NCBI RefSeq assembly: GCF_042879035.1
Contig: NZ_JBIAOU010000007.1
Location: forward strand, 62,001-126,000
DNA from: Rhodococcus_G sp042879035
Lineage (GTDB): Bacteria > Actinomycetota > Actinomycetes > Mycobacteriales > Mycobacteriaceae
DNA: 64,000 nt
Reading direction: 5' to 3'
Positions 23,551 to 31,906 of this stretch are shown piece by piece. Position 1 is the stretch's first letter. Every line of letters begins with the position of its first letter. Position numbers and translations under genes: made by a program. The notes under the pieces were generated by a model. It did no database searches. It was not told the DNA's origin and worked only from the letters and a program-made list of their open reading frames with translations.

Positions 23551-25461
23551 GTGACGCCGACCGCCAGCACCACCCCGCCCGACCTCGTCCAGCCCTCCCG
23601 CCGGGCGGTCGGCACGCTCGTCGAGATGGTGCTCGCCGTGGCCGTCGCGGCCGTGGTCGCGGCCGTCGGGCTGGTCGCGTTCTCGGTCGTGGACTGGCCG
23701 GCGTTCAACTCCTCCAACGTCACCCGCTCGCTGACCACCGTCGGTCAGGTGCTGACGCTGGCGTTGCTCGCACTGTCGGTGTGGCTGATCCGGTCCCGCC
23801 GCGCACCGATCGTCGCGAAACTGGTGTCGTGGGTGGGCTTGTCCGGGTTCGTCACCGTCACCCTCGGCATGCCGCTGGCCGCGACCAAGCTGTACCTGCA
23901 CGGCGTCTCCGTGGATCAGGAGTTCCGCACCGAGTTCCTGACCCGGATGACGGACACCGCCCGCCTCGACGACATGACGTACGCGGACCTGCCGTCCTTC
24001 TACCCGGCCGGCTGGTTCTGGGTCGGCGGACGGGTCGCCAATCTCCTCGGCATGGCCGGGTGGGAGACGTTCAAACCGTATGCGATCGCCTCGATCGCGG
24101 TCGCCGCCGTCGTGGCGCTCGTGTTGTGGTCCAAACTGATTCGCGCCGACCTCGCCGTGCTCGCGGCCGCCGCCGCCACCGCGATCACCGTCGCATACGC
24201 CAGTCCCGAGGCCTACAGCGCGGTGCTCGTCGTGTTGCTGCCGCCCGCGTTGATCCTGGCGTGGGGCGCGCTGTACCGCCCGGCGGGCGCCGGAGGCTGG
24301 GGCGCGGTCGTCGGGACCGGCCTGTTCCTCGGACTGGCCGCCACCTTCTACACGCTCTACCTCGGCTACGCGGCGTTCGCGGTGGCGCTGATGGCGCTCG
24401 TCTCGGCGGCGTTCGCGGTGCGCGCGAACGGGATCCGCGCGGTGTGGGACCCCGTGCGTCGACTCGTGACGATCGCGGTGATCGCCGGCCTGATCGCGTT
24501 GACCGTGTGGACACCGTTCCTGCTCGAGTTGCGAACCCGGTCGCTCGCCGGGTCCGGCACCGCCACCCACTACCTCCCGGAAGCCGGAGCGACGCTGCCA
24601 CTTCCGATGTTCGACGCGTCCCTCGTCGGCCTGCTGTGCCTGCTGGGAACGGTGTGGCTGATCGCGCGGGCGGCCTCGTCCCGGCGGGCCCAGGCACTCG
24701 GCATCGGGGTGGTCGCCGTGTACCTGTGGTCGCTGCTGTCGATGGCCTTCACCGCGGTCGGGACCACCCTGCTCTCGTTCCGTCTCGAGCCGGTGCTCCT
24801 GGTGTTGCTCGGTGCGGCAGGCGTCTTCGGTTTCGTCGAGTTCACGCACTGGCTGATCCTCGCCACCAGCGGCAACCCGCGGATCAGGGTGGCGGCGATC
24901 GCGATCGGCGCGCTGGGCGCGATCGCGTTCGCCCAGTCCGTCCCCCACTACCTGGCGCCGGAGATCACCCTCGCCTACACCGACACCGACGGCGACGGCG
25001 TCCGCGCCGACCAGCGTCCCCCGGGCGCGGCTGCGTACTACTCCCAGGTGGACGAGGCGATCACCGCGCAGCGCCCCGGACCGCGGTCGGACACCGTCGT
25101 CCTCACCGCGGACACCGGGTTCCTGTCCTTCTACCCGTACTTCGGTTTCCAGGCGTTGACGTCGCACTACGCGAACCCGCTGGCCCAGTTCGAGGAACGC
25201 GCCGCCGCGATCGGACGCTGGACGGAGTCCGAGACGCCGGACGAGCTGATCGCCGCGATGGACGAGTCCCCCTGGCGGGCACCGGATGTGTTCGTGTTCC
25301 GGTCGAGCGACGACGGCTACACGCTGCGCCTGGCCGAGGACGTGTACCCCAACGACCCCAACGTCCGCCGCTACACCGTCACCTTCGACAAGGCACTGTT
25401 CGACGACCCGCGGTTCGTGGTCACCGAGGTCGGGCCGTTCACCGTCGTCACACGCAAGTAG
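23551..25461 (+). CDS. aftA: Galactan 5-O-arabinofuranosyltransferase
   Basis: A 636-residue polytopic GT-C membrane enzyme, close to the 643 residues of mycobacterial AftA. It adds the first arabinofuranose from decaprenyl-phospho-arabinose onto galactan. About ten or more transmembrane helices fill residues 20-470; a soluble extracytoplasmic domain follows (SFYPYFGFQALTSHYANP, VYPNDPNVRRYTVTFDKALF). The loop DQEFRTEFLTRMTDTARLDD after the second or third helix holds the acidic residues expected for catalysis. The start is GTG at 23551, with a TAGACT -10-like hexamer exactly 8 nt upstream and no ribosome-binding site, suggesting a leaderless mRNA. In mycobacteria it sits between dprE2 and embC; here both intervals are expanded by accessory genes. 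Confidence 0.93.
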   Translation: MTPTASTTPPDLVQPSRRAVGTLVEMVLAVAVAAVVAAVGLVAFSVVDWPAFNSSNVTRSLTTVGQVLTLALLALSVWLIRSRRAPIVAKLVSWVGLSGFVTVTLGMPLAATKLYLHGVSVDQEFRTEFLTRMTDTARLDDMTYADLPSFYPAGWFWVGGRVANLLGMAGWETFKPYAIASIAVAAVVALVLWSKLIRADLAVLAAAAATAITVAYASPEAYSAVLVVLLPPALILAWGALYRPAGAGGWGAVVGTGLFLGLAATFYTLYLGYAAFAVALMALVSAAFAVRANGIRAVWDPVRRLVTIAVIAGLIALTVWTPFLLELRTRSLAGSGTATHYLPEAGATLPLPMFDASLVGLLCLLGTVWLIARAASSRRAQALGIGVVAVYLWSLLSMAFTAVGTTLLSFRLEPVLLVLLGAAGVFGFVEFTHWLILATSGNPRIRVAAIAIGALGAIAFAQSVPHYLAPEITLAYTDTDGDGVRADQRPPGAAAYYSQVDEAITAQRPGPRSDTVVLTADTGFLSFYPYFGFQALTSHYANPLAQFEERAAAIGRWTESETPDELIAAMDESPWRAPDVFVFRSSDDGYTLRLAEDVYPNDPNVRRYTVTFDKALFDDPRFVVTEVGPFTVVTRK

Positions 25462-25529
25462 TGCGCTTCGCGCAGTGGTGCACTTTCGGACGTCCGAGCA
25501 TCCGAAAGTGCACCACTGCGCGGAGCGCA
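25462..25529. terminator. 29-bp hairpin between aftA and a convergent lipase gene
   Basis: Arms 25462-25490 and 25501-25529 pair over 29 positions with a single G-T wobble; loop CGTCCGAGCA. It starts on the base after the aftA stop and ends 6 bp before the lipase stop, so it serves both genes. Confidence 0.85.
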
Positions 25530-25534
25530 TCCCA

Positions 25535-26812
25535 TCAGTCGGCCAGCCGGTCGAGAAGCCACGTCACCGCGCTGTCCATGCCGTAGCCGTCGATCAGGAG
25601 CGGACCGAAGTGGTTGAGCAGGGTCGCGCCGGGGAGGATCGGCGGAAGTTCGTTGGTCCGGAACGTGACCGCCGCACCGCGATCGGACCAGTCGGTGGCC
25701 AACTGCCGGGCCTGGCCGTAGGGGACCGTGTCGTCGTTGAGTCCGCTGGTGATCAGGACGGGACTGGTCGGGGTCAGGCGTCCGATCCGCTGCTCGTCGA
25801 GCACCGCGACGACCTCCGGGATCTCCCGCATGTGGTCGAGGATCGGCCGGCCGTCGACGGTGAGGGTGCTGGTGCGCAGGAACGGGTGCTTGACGATGAC
25901 GTCGCCGACGCACGCGTCACTCAGCTCGTCGAGCAGCGCCCGGCCCGTCGGGCTGGCGATCTCGTCGACGTACTGCGCCAACCCGGGGTTCCGTTCGACG
26001 AACCCGTTGATCGCGAAACCGATGACCCCGCCGATCAGCGTCCCGTCGACCCGTTCGAGGACCTTGGTGAGGTCTGCTGTCGGCCCACCCGCCCAGGTGC
26101 CCTTCAGATTGAGCTCCGGCGCATAGGTCGGTTGCAGTTCGGCCGCGGCCGCGGTCGCACCACCGCCCTGGGAATAGCCCCAGAACACCAGCGGGGCGTC
26201 CGGGTCGCCGCTCAGGTTGCCCGCGGCCCGGGCCGCGTCGAGAACACCGTGTGCCGACTCGACCCGGTTGACGTAGGTGTGGATGCCGGGGGTGCCGAGC
26301 CCGATGTGGTCGGTGACGAACACCCTGGCACCGGCCGCGGACCAGGCTGCCGCGGCGATCGCTTCCTGATTCGCCGAAAGGGACAGCTTGACGGGGTCGG
26401 CATACATTCCGGTGGAGAACGCGACGGACATCGCGCACTGGTCGCCCTGCCCGGCGGTGCCCGGCGCGATCACCACGGTGGGCCGCTCACCGGGGCCCTG
26501 CCACGGGTGGGTGGCGTCGAGGTACGTGCCGCTCACCGCGACCGGCGCTCCGTCCTGAGTCCGGGAGGTGTAGAGCACCTGACTGCCCGCCACCGGCCAG
26601 CCGCCGTCCGCGCCGGGCACCGTCGCGAACACCGGTAGCGGCTGCTGCCGGATCACGGCGCCGGGCGTGGAATCGAACCGGGCCGGCGGCTGATAGAAAC
26701 TGCTCACCGGCTCGGCTGCTGCAACGGCGCCGCCGCCGACCACCCCACCCAGGCAGGCGACCGCGACCGCCGCCACCAGGCTGAGCCGCCCCGCCTTCTC
26801 GACCATCGTCAC
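25535..26812 (-). CDS. Secreted LIP-family lipase/esterase
   Basis: A 425-residue protein with an N-terminal signal peptide (SLVAAVAVACLGGVVGGGAVAAAEP, cleavage after AAA near residue 33). The mature part has the secretory lipase (LIP) pattern: VVIAPGTAGQGDQCA (oxyanion region), the nucleophile elbow GYSQGGGAT, TSGLNDDTVPYGQ (Asp) and LNHFGPLLIDG (His). Such enzymes hydrolyse acylglycerols or other esters outside the cytoplasm. The GTG at 26812 follows GGAGGGG by 7 nt and is preferred over ATG at 26806. The gene is monocistronic. Substrate specificity is not evident. Confidence 0.85.
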   Translation of the reverse strand: MTMVEKAGRLSLVAAVAVACLGGVVGGGAVAAAEPVSSFYQPPARFDSTPGAVIRQQPLPVFATVPGADGGWPVAGSQVLYTSRTQDGAPVAVSGTYLDATHPWQGPGERPTVVIAPGTAGQGDQCAMSVAFSTGMYADPVKLSLSANQEAIAAAAWSAAGARVFVTDHIGLGTPGIHTYVNRVESAHGVLDAARAAGNLSGDPDAPLVFWGYSQGGGATAAAAELQPTYAPELNLKGTWAGGPTADLTKVLERVDGTLIGGVIGFAINGFVERNPGLAQYVDEIASPTGRALLDELSDACVGDVIVKHPFLRTSTLTVDGRPILDHMREIPEVVAVLDEQRIGRLTPTSPVLITSGLNDDTVPYGQARQLATDWSDRGAAVTFRTNELPPILPGATLLNHFGPLLIDGYGMDSAVTWLLDRLAD

Positions 26813-26915
26813 GTGTTCCCCTCCGTCGGGTGAATCCGGTGGTGACGGCCAGAACCGTCCCACTCGACTTACCGGAGAGTAACAAATATGTGTGGTCGCG
26901 CTCACACATTCACTT

Positions 26916-27116
26916 TCAGGCCGGCAGGAGCATCCACAGAGCCAGGTAGACGAGAATCGCGGTGCCGCCGGTGACGAAGGCGGCGACGACGGCACCGGCA
27001 CGCACCAGGTTCGCGTCGATGCCGAAGTACTCCGCGATGCCGCCGCACACTCCGCCGAGCATGCGTTGGGTCGTGGAACGGGCGAGGGGCTTGGGGGTGT
27101 CGCTCTCGAATGTCAT
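26916..27116 (-). CDS. Small PspC-domain membrane protein
   Basis: A 66-residue protein consisting almost wholly of a PspC domain: RMLGGVCGGIAEYFGIDANLVR followed by one transmembrane helix (AGAVVAAFVTGGTAILVYLALWMLLP). PspC proteins take part in envelope-stress responses in other bacteria; single-domain versions in actinobacteria have no defined role. The ATG is at 27116. A 19-bp hairpin repeat lies upstream (27204-27246), separating it from the DoxX-like gene. Confidence 0.82.
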   Translation of the reverse strand: MTFESDTPKPLARSTTQRMLGGVCGGIAEYFGIDANLVRAGAVVAAFVTGGTAILVYLALWMLLPA

Positions 27117-27203
27117 GCACCGAGCCTGCCGCTCGCACCAGCCCACGCACATCAGGTGTTGCCCTGATCTCCACCCCGATCTTTCACCGACGCCCCCGTG
27201 GCC

Positions 27204-27246
27204 GAAGGCCACCTTCGTGCGGTTGATCCGCGTGAAGGTGGCCTTC
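27204..27246. repeat. GAAGG-CACCTTC long-stem hairpin, family copy 1
   Basis: Arms 27204-27222 and 27228-27246 pair over 19 bp (13 perfect outer pairs, two G-T wobbles); loop TTGAT. The outer arm GAAGGCCACCTTC and inner CGGTT-A-CCG recur at 42887-42937 and 43009-43059, so this is a dispersed element that probably terminates the DoxX-like transcript. Confidence 0.7.
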
Positions 27247-27265
27247 AGCCCGAGGGGGCGAGCGG

Positions 27266-27694
27266 TCAGCGGTGGACGAACGGCATGACCTCGCGGGCCT
27301 CGGCGTCGCGCAGCAACAGTCCGCCCCAGACGAAGATCCCGACGTACACGGGGAACAGAGTGGTGCCGACCAGCGGCTGCTCGGTGAGCATGTTGGCCGC
27401 GACGGCGCCGCCGAGGTAGCCGGTGATCAACACCGCCCCGAGGATCGACGTCATCGGAATCAGGTACAGCGCCAGGCAGATCAGCAGGACGACGCCCATC
27501 ACGTACGGCGCGTGATCCGGAAAACCGTACTCGGCCATGGAGTCCTTGACCTGCTGGGTGTTCGCGAGGTGGATGACGACGTCGAAGAGCAGGAACGCCA
27601 CCACCAGTCCGGTGACGACGAGTCCGGCGACGCGGGACTTCGACGACACCGGGGCGGCGGCGGACGCGGTGGAGGTGATCGGGGTGGCGGTCAT
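27266..27694 (-). CDS. DoxX-like small membrane protein
   Basis: A 142-residue protein with four predicted transmembrane helices (about 23-42, 67-85, 89-107, 115-133). The pattern FLLFDVVIHL, then GVVLLICLALYLIPMTSILGAVLITGYLGGAVAANML, fits the DoxX-like family (PF13564 type). No catalytic residues are recognisable. Family members are often encoded next to sigma factors or oxidoreductases; here the gene lies just downstream of an ECF sigma operon but is separated from it by a 16-bp terminator. The start ATG is 27694. Confidence 0.75.
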   Translation of the reverse strand: MTATPITSTASAAAPVSSKSRVAGLVVTGLVVAFLLFDVVIHLANTQQVKDSMAEYGFPDHAPYVMGVVLLICLALYLIPMTSILGAVLITGYLGGAVAANMLTEQPLVGTTLFPVYVGIFVWGGLLLRDAEAREVMPFVHR

Positions 27695-27792
27695 GGCCGG
27701 CTCCTGGGGTTCGGGGTTTCACGCGGTGCGCGTGAAGCCGTTGCCCAGGTAGACGGGACGTGGTCGCGGAACTCATCGCCCCCGCAGAAAAG

Positions 27793-27829
27793 TGTGGGAT
27801 TCCTCCCGCATTCCGGGAGGAATCCCACA
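27793..27829 (-). terminator. Hairpin after the sigma factor operon
   Basis: A perfect 16-bp stem (arms 27793-27808 and 27814-27829, loop CATTC) beginning 6 bp beyond the stop of the DinB-like gene. Confidence 0.85.
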
Positions 27830-27835
27830 GTGTCG

Positions 27836-28414
27836 TCAGCGGCCGAGGAACGCCAGCAGCCGCTCGTGCGGACCCGCACCCGCCGCCACCGGACGCGCCG
27901 CGCCGAACCGCGCGGGACGATCGGCGTCGGTCACGAAAATGCCTGCACAGAAGAGGAGTTCACGCGCGAGACCGGGCGGGATCGGAGCCGCGGGACCCAG
28001 CGTCCGCGCCACGTCCCAGCCGTGCACCGCGACCTCGAGCGCACCGGCGGCGGCCGCGACGTCGGACGGCAGTGGCGCGTCGCCGACACGGATCGCACCC
28101 CGATCGCCGGCACTCACCCACGACCGGACCATCCGGCAGGCCCGATTCCGCAGCACACCAACGGGATCCACCGACCCGGCGGGAACCGCGACGGGGTGCA
28201 GGACCACGGCACGATCCAGCACCGCCTCCTCGAGTACCGTCAGCGATTCGTCCATGTGCGACAGCAACTGCCGCAGGTTCCACTCGGAGCAGGGCGTCGG
28301 ACGCGACAGGTCCTCGGCGGTGACCAGACCCAGGGCCGCGTCCGTGTACCGAACCGCCGACCCGAGCAGTGCGACCGGGTCCGCGAGCGGGCGGGCGACC
28401 CGGTCGGCCGTCAT
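27836..28414 (-). CDS. TIGR03086-type DinB/maleylpyruvate-isomerase-like protein
   Basis: A 192-residue helical-bundle protein. PTPCSEWNLRQLLSHMDESL carries the conserved W-x(n)-H of the DinB/mycothiol-dependent isomerase fold, and VAVHGWDVARTLG carries the second HGWD motif with its metal-binding His. The family includes mycothiol-dependent enzymes and many of unknown function. Its ATG overlaps the stop of the sigma factor gene by 4 bp, so both are made from one transcript. That tight pairing with an ECF sigma factor suggests a role in stress response or control of the sigma factor, which is inference. Confidence 0.78.
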   Translation of the reverse strand: MTADRVARPLADPVALLGSAVRYTDAALGLVTAEDLSRPTPCSEWNLRQLLSHMDESLTVLEEAVLDRAVVLHPVAVPAGSVDPVGVLRNRACRMVRSWVSAGDRGAIRVGDAPLPSDVAAAAGALEVAVHGWDVARTLGPAAPIPPGLARELLFCAGIFVTDADRPARFGAARPVAAGAGPHERLLAFLGR

Positions 28415-29391
28415 GACGGAAGCGCTTCCGGCAGGCCGAACTTCGTGAACAGCGACAGGTCGAAGAAGACGGTGACGTGACCGATGCCGGACGGGCCGAG
28501 CGAGACGACCTGCAGCTGGAACGCCCGGTGGACGCCGTCCTCGCCGAGCATGTACAGCCCGAACGCGGGCTGCCCGTTGGACATCGTCGGCAGCAATCGC
28601 ATGTCGCCGGAACTGCTTGCGGGACAGTTGTTCTCGATGAGGGCGCGGATCGCGTCCGGGCCCTGGTACCAGCCCTCGAAGGGCGGCATCTCCCACACCG
28701 CGTCCTGCGTGAACAGTTCCGTCAGCGCGGCCATGTCGTAGTTCTCGAACGCCGCCATGTACCTGTCGAGCAGGGCGCGCTGTTCCGGACGGACCGGTTC
28801 GACGATGGCGTCCTCGGTGGGCGCGGCCTGCGCGATCTGCGCCCGCGCCCGCTGCAACGCACTGTTGACCGCGGCGGTGCTGGTGTCGAGCAGGTCCGCG
28901 ACGTCGGCGGCCGGCCACGCCAGCACCTCGCGCAGAATCAGCACCGCCCGCTGCTTCGGCGGCAGGAACTGCAGCGCCGCGATCAGCGCCAGCCTCAGGC
29001 TCTCCCGGGAGGTCGCGACCGTCGCCGGGTCCGCGGCGGCGGTGCCGAGCATCTCGTCGGGGATCGGCTCGAGCCACGGCACCTCGTCGCGGGTGACGAG
29101 GTCGGCCGCCGGGTCGGAGCTCGGCGCCCCGAGGCCGGTCGGCAGTGGACGCCTGCCCCGGCTCTCGAGCGCGGTCAGGCAGGTGGTGGTCGCGATCCGG
29201 TACAGCCAGGTGCGCAGCGAGGAGCGGCCCTCGAACCGGTCGTACGCCCGCCACGCCTTGAGGTACGTCTCCTGCACGAGGTCCTCCGCCTCGTGCACCG
29301 ACCCCGACATCCGGTAGCAGTGCGCGAGCAGCTCGCGCCGGTACTGCTCCGCCTGCGGGGTGAACTCGTCCCGTACTGCGCTCTCGGCCAT
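28411..29391 (-). CDS. ECF sigma factor with C-terminal SnoaL-like domain (SigG/SigJ-like group)
   Basis: A 326-residue extracytoplasmic-function sigma factor. Region 2 spans about residues 15-85 (HCYRMSGSVHEAEDLVQETYLKAWRAYDRF); region 4 spans about 135-190 (LQFLPPKQRAVLILREVLAWPAADVADLLDTS). An added NTF2/SnoaL-like domain spans about 205-320 (FTQDAVWEMPPFEGWYQGPDAI). Factors with this tail usually lack a separate anti-sigma gene, and the tail itself modulates activity. The ATG at 29391 has GAAGGG 8-9 nt upstream. No anti-sigma factor is visible; the only co-transcribed gene is the DinB-like protein. Target promoters are unknown. Confidence 0.87.
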   Translation of the reverse strand: MAESAVRDEFTPQAEQYRRELLAHCYRMSGSVHEAEDLVQETYLKAWRAYDRFEGRSSLRTWLYRIATTTCLTALESRGRRPLPTGLGAPSSDPAADLVTRDEVPWLEPIPDEMLGTAAADPATVATSRESLRLALIAALQFLPPKQRAVLILREVLAWPAADVADLLDTSTAAVNSALQRARAQIAQAAPTEDAIVEPVRPEQRALLDRYMAAFENYDMAALTELFTQDAVWEMPPFEGWYQGPDAIRALIENNCPASSSGDMRLLPTMSNGQPAFGLYMLGEDGVHRAFQLQVVSLGPSGIGHVTVFFDLSLFTKFGLPEALPS

Positions 29392-29459
29392 GCGTGTCAC
29401 CCTTCCGTCTACGGCTCTCGGAGTACAGACTCCCCGCCGGACGGGAACTCATCGCGCGC

Positions 29460-30227
29460 TCACGCGGCGGTCAGCACCACCGGCCCGGCCTCGGTGATCG
29501 CGACGGTGTGCTCGGCGTGCGCGGCGCGGGTGCCGTCGAGGGTGCGCAGCGTCCACCCGTCCCGGTCGTGCCGGTAGTCGTCGCCGCCGCGGATCAGCAT
29601 CGGCTCGATCGCGAGCACCAGCCCGGCACGCAGGCGCATGCCCCGGCCGGCGCGGCCCTCGTTCGGCACGTCGGGGTCCTCGTGCATCGCGCGGCCGATG
29701 CCGTGACCACCGTGGTCGGCGAGCAGTCCGTGGCCGCGGGAGCGGGTGAAGGAGCCGATCGCGGCGGCGATGTCGCCGAGCCGGTTTCCGACCCGGGCCG
29801 CGGCGACGCCCCGCGCCAGCGCCTCCTCGGTGTCCGCGATCAGGCTCAGGTCCTGCGGGTCGGCGGCACCGACGACGAAGCTGATCGCGGAGTCGCCGCA
29901 CCAGCCGTCGAGGTAGGCACCGCAGTCGATGCTGACGAGGTCGCCGTCGGCGAGCGCCTGGCCGGTCGGGATGCCGTGCACGACGGCGTCGTTGACGCTC
30001 GCGCAGATGACGCCGGGGAACGGGGTGGGCGCCCAGTCCGGCTGGTAGCCGAGGAACGCGGGCGTGGCACCGGCGTCGGAGATGACGGCGGCCGCCGCGG
30101 CGTCGAGCTCGCGCAGCGTCACCCCGACCCTGGCGGCGGCGCGGGCCGCGGCCAGTGCGTTCGCGACGACCCGGCCCGCCTCGCGCATCGCGTCGATCTC
30201 CCCCGCCGTCTTCAACTCGACCACCAC
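29460..30227 (-). CDS. map: Type I methionine aminopeptidase
   Basis: A 255-residue pita-bread-fold metallopeptidase that removes the initiator Met. Metal ligands appear in order: Asp in SIDCGAYLDGWCGDS (two), His in DHGGHGIGRAMHE, Glu in LAIEPML and Glu in EHTVAITEAG. The substrate-site His lies in NDAVVHGIPTG. No N-terminal zinc-finger extension is present. The start is GTG at 30227 (GTG GTG GTC GAG). The gene is divergent from a small XRE regulator with a 12-bp palindrome between them. Actinobacteria usually have several map paralogues, so this is likely an additional, regulated copy. Confidence 0.9.
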   Translation of the reverse strand: MVVELKTAGEIDAMREAGRVVANALAAARAAARVGVTLRELDAAAAAVISDAGATPAFLGYQPDWAPTPFPGVICASVNDAVVHGIPTGQALADGDLVSIDCGAYLDGWCGDSAISFVVGAADPQDLSLIADTEEALARGVAAARVGNRLGDIAAAIGSFTRSRGHGLLADHGGHGIGRAMHEDPDVPNEGRAGRGMRLRAGLVLAIEPMLIRGGDDYRHDRDGWTLRTLDGTRAAHAEHTVAITEAGPVVLTAA

Positions 30228-30247
30228 AACCTCCCGGCACGAATAAC

Positions 30248-30271
30248 AATACCGGTATTACTATAGGGGAA
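30248..30271 (+). promoter_or_regulatory. Palindromic operator and leaderless promoter for the XRE gene
   Basis: AATACCGGTATT (30248-30259) is a perfect 12-bp palindrome. It overlaps by one base a -10-like TACTAT (30259-30264). The ATG of the XRE gene begins 6 nt after that hexamer with no Shine-Dalgarno, consistent with a leaderless transcript. Binding at the palindrome could repress both the XRE gene and map. Confidence 0.55.
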
Positions 30272-30540
30272 TGGTGCGCGTGCCGCTGACGGCGGAGGAG
30301 ATCGAACGGGGCAGGCTGCTCGGCGGGCTGCTGCGGACCGCTCGCGGCGAGCGGAGCATGGTCGACGTCGCCGCCGAGGCAGACATCTCCGTCGAGACCC
30401 TCCGCAAGATCGAGACCGGACGCATCGCGACACCGGCGTTCTTCACCGTGTCGGCGCTGGCCCAGGCGCTCGGACTGTCCCTCGACCGCATCGCGGCCGT
30501 GCTGACCGAACCACCGGCCCGCCGGGACGTCGCGTCCTGA
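30271..30540 (+). CDS. Small XRE-family (Cro/CI HTH) regulator
   Basis: An 89-residue single-domain DNA-binding protein. The HTH is RGLLGGLLRTARGER-like N-terminal helix (residues about 12-29) followed by VDVAAEADISVETLRKIETG and FFTVSALAQALGLSLDRIAAVL, the classic helix-turn-helix 3 pattern (KIETGR motif). It has no ligand or dimerisation extension. It is divergent from map across about 43 bp that contain the AATACCGGTATT palindrome. Autoregulation and co-regulation of map are likely. It converges on the next gene with only 6 bp between stops. Confidence 0.82.
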   Translation: MVRVPLTAEEIERGRLLGGLLRTARGERSMVDVAAEADISVETLRKIETGRIATPAFFTVSALAQALGLSLDRIAAVLTEPPARRDVAS

Positions 30541-30546
30541 CCGCCG

Positions 30547-31290
30547 TCAGCGTCCGTTCGGGAACAGCGTCTCCTCAGCGGTGAACGCGCCGTCCGGATC
30601 GTCGACGAACTCGCCGTCGCAGTGCCCCGCGAGCGCGGCCGACACCTGCGCCCACACGTGCACGTTGACGGGTTCGAGGGTGTGGTCGGTGCCGCCGTCG
30701 ACGGCGGTCGGGGTCGGGGTCATCCGGCACTGGCCGCCGTCGAGCCGGCCGTCCACCCACTCCCGCTCGCTGCGGATGGAGTAGTAGGCCACGTCGCCGG
30801 GGGTGTCGTCACCGACGTTCAGGCCGGCCATGAAATCGGTTCCGGGACACACCTCCGCGCCGTTGGGTTGTCCGCACGCGCCCGGCGAGCCGTACTGCGG
30901 CGTCCCGAACGCGACATAGGTGTCGACCCGGTCGGCGCCACCGAGGTGCTTGACGTAGTGCCGGGCGCTCACCCCGCCGATGCTGTGCCCGATGAGCGCG
31001 ATCTCCGCGTCGGGGTGGGCGGCGAGCGCCGCGTCGACCGCCGCTCCGATCGCGTGGGCGTCGGCGTCGATGTCGAATCCCGGCAGGTCCAGCGCCTGCG
31101 CCCGGTAGCCCTGGAGGCGCAGCGACTCGACGAGCGGCAGGTACGGCAGGGCGCCGAGGTACTGGCCGGGGACGACGAACGCGATCCGCTCCCGCACCTC
31201 GGGTGCCGGGGCGGCGGTGGCGACGTGAGCGCCCGCCGTCGACGCGAGTACCGCACTGAGGGCGGTGACGAGGATTCGTCTCGGAATCAT
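30547..31290 (-). CDS. Secreted alpha/beta hydrolase (lipase-like)
   Basis: A 247-residue exported protein. The signal peptide is RRILVTALSAVLASTAGAHVATAAPAP in two hydrophobic stretches, with cleavage after ATA-A near residue 27. The nucleophile elbow is LIGHSIGGVSARHYVKH. Several Cys residues (SPGACGQPNGAEVCPGTDF, GGQCRM, GHCDGE) suggest disulfides, as in extracellular class 2 lipases. The late DHTLEPVNVHVW would hold the catalytic His. The ATG at 31290 is used; a GTG at 31299 is possible. It probably hydrolyses extracellular esters; the substrate is unknown. Confidence 0.78.
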   Translation of the reverse strand: MIPRRILVTALSAVLASTAGAHVATAAPAPEVRERIAFVVPGQYLGALPYLPLVESLRLQGYRAQALDLPGFDIDADAHAIGAAVDAALAAHPDAEIALIGHSIGGVSARHYVKHLGGADRVDTYVAFGTPQYGSPGACGQPNGAEVCPGTDFMAGLNVGDDTPGDVAYYSIRSEREWVDGRLDGGQCRMTPTPTAVDGGTDHTLEPVNVHVWAQVSAALAGHCDGEFVDDPDGAFTAEETLFPNGR

Positions 31291-31443
31291 GCGCCGCACC
31301 CTACAACGAAGGGTTGACTTACCTGAGGGTTACGAAATCGCAATGAGCTCGGCAAACCCCCACCACGGAAACCCCTCCTCGCCGCGCGGTCCCGACGGAG
31401 AATGAGCGAACCGGACCAACCCGGCACTCGGAAGGGGACAGCC

Positions 31444-31839
31444 ATGACCGAACCGTCGGTCAAGCGAGAAGTTGCGGCGGGTACCTCCATCGGCGCCGCC
31501 GTCATCCTGGTGACCGTCGGTGTCATCCAGTTGTTCCAGGGCATCGCCGCGGTCGCCGAGGACGAGGTGTTCGTCGTCGGCGTCGAGTACGTCTACAAGT
31601 TCGACCTGACCACCTGGGGCTGGATCCACATCGTGCTCGGCGTGATCGTGATCCTCGTCGGTCTCGCACTGTTCACCGGCGCCGGATGGGCGCGAGTGTC
31701 CGCGATCGTCATCGCAGCGCTGTCGATCCTGGCCAACTTCATGTGGCTGCCGTACTACCCGTGGTGGTCGATCCTGATCATCGCCCTCGACGTCGTGGTG
31801 ATCTGGGCGGTGTCGACCTGGCAGCCGTACCGCGCCTGA
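31444..31839 (+). CDS. Four-helix membrane protein (DUF7144-like)
   Basis: A 131-residue integral membrane protein: helices at about 14-34, 56-78, 84-104 and 107-126. The pattern WGWIHIVLGVIVILVGLALFTGAGWAR and FMWLPYYPWWSILIIALDVVVIWAVS matches a widespread actinobacterial membrane family without known function. The ATG at 31444 has GGAAGGGGAC 6-8 nt upstream and is preferred over an earlier ATG at 31402. It is monocistronic and followed by a 15-bp hairpin. Confidence 0.8.
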   Translation: MTEPSVKREVAAGTSIGAAVILVTVGVIQLFQGIAAVAEDEVFVVGVEYVYKFDLTTWGWIHIVLGVIVILVGLALFTGAGWARVSAIVIAALSILANFMWLPYYPWWSILIIALDVVVIWAVSTWQPYRA

Positions 31840-31871
31840 CCACGGGGAAAGCCCGGAACCACCCCATCGGC

Positions 31872-31906
31872 CGACGGCCACACCGCCCCGCGCGGTGTGG
31901 CCGTCG
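31872..31906 (+). terminator. Hairpin after the four-helix membrane protein
   Basis: A perfect 15-bp stem (arms 31872-31886 and 31892-31906, loop CCCGC), 32 bp after the stop. Confidence 0.8.

Noticed and set aside
23536..25530. A 664-codon minus-strand frame opposite aftA
   Set aside because: Arg/Gly/His/Glu-rich shadow without domains; aftA is well supported on the other strand.
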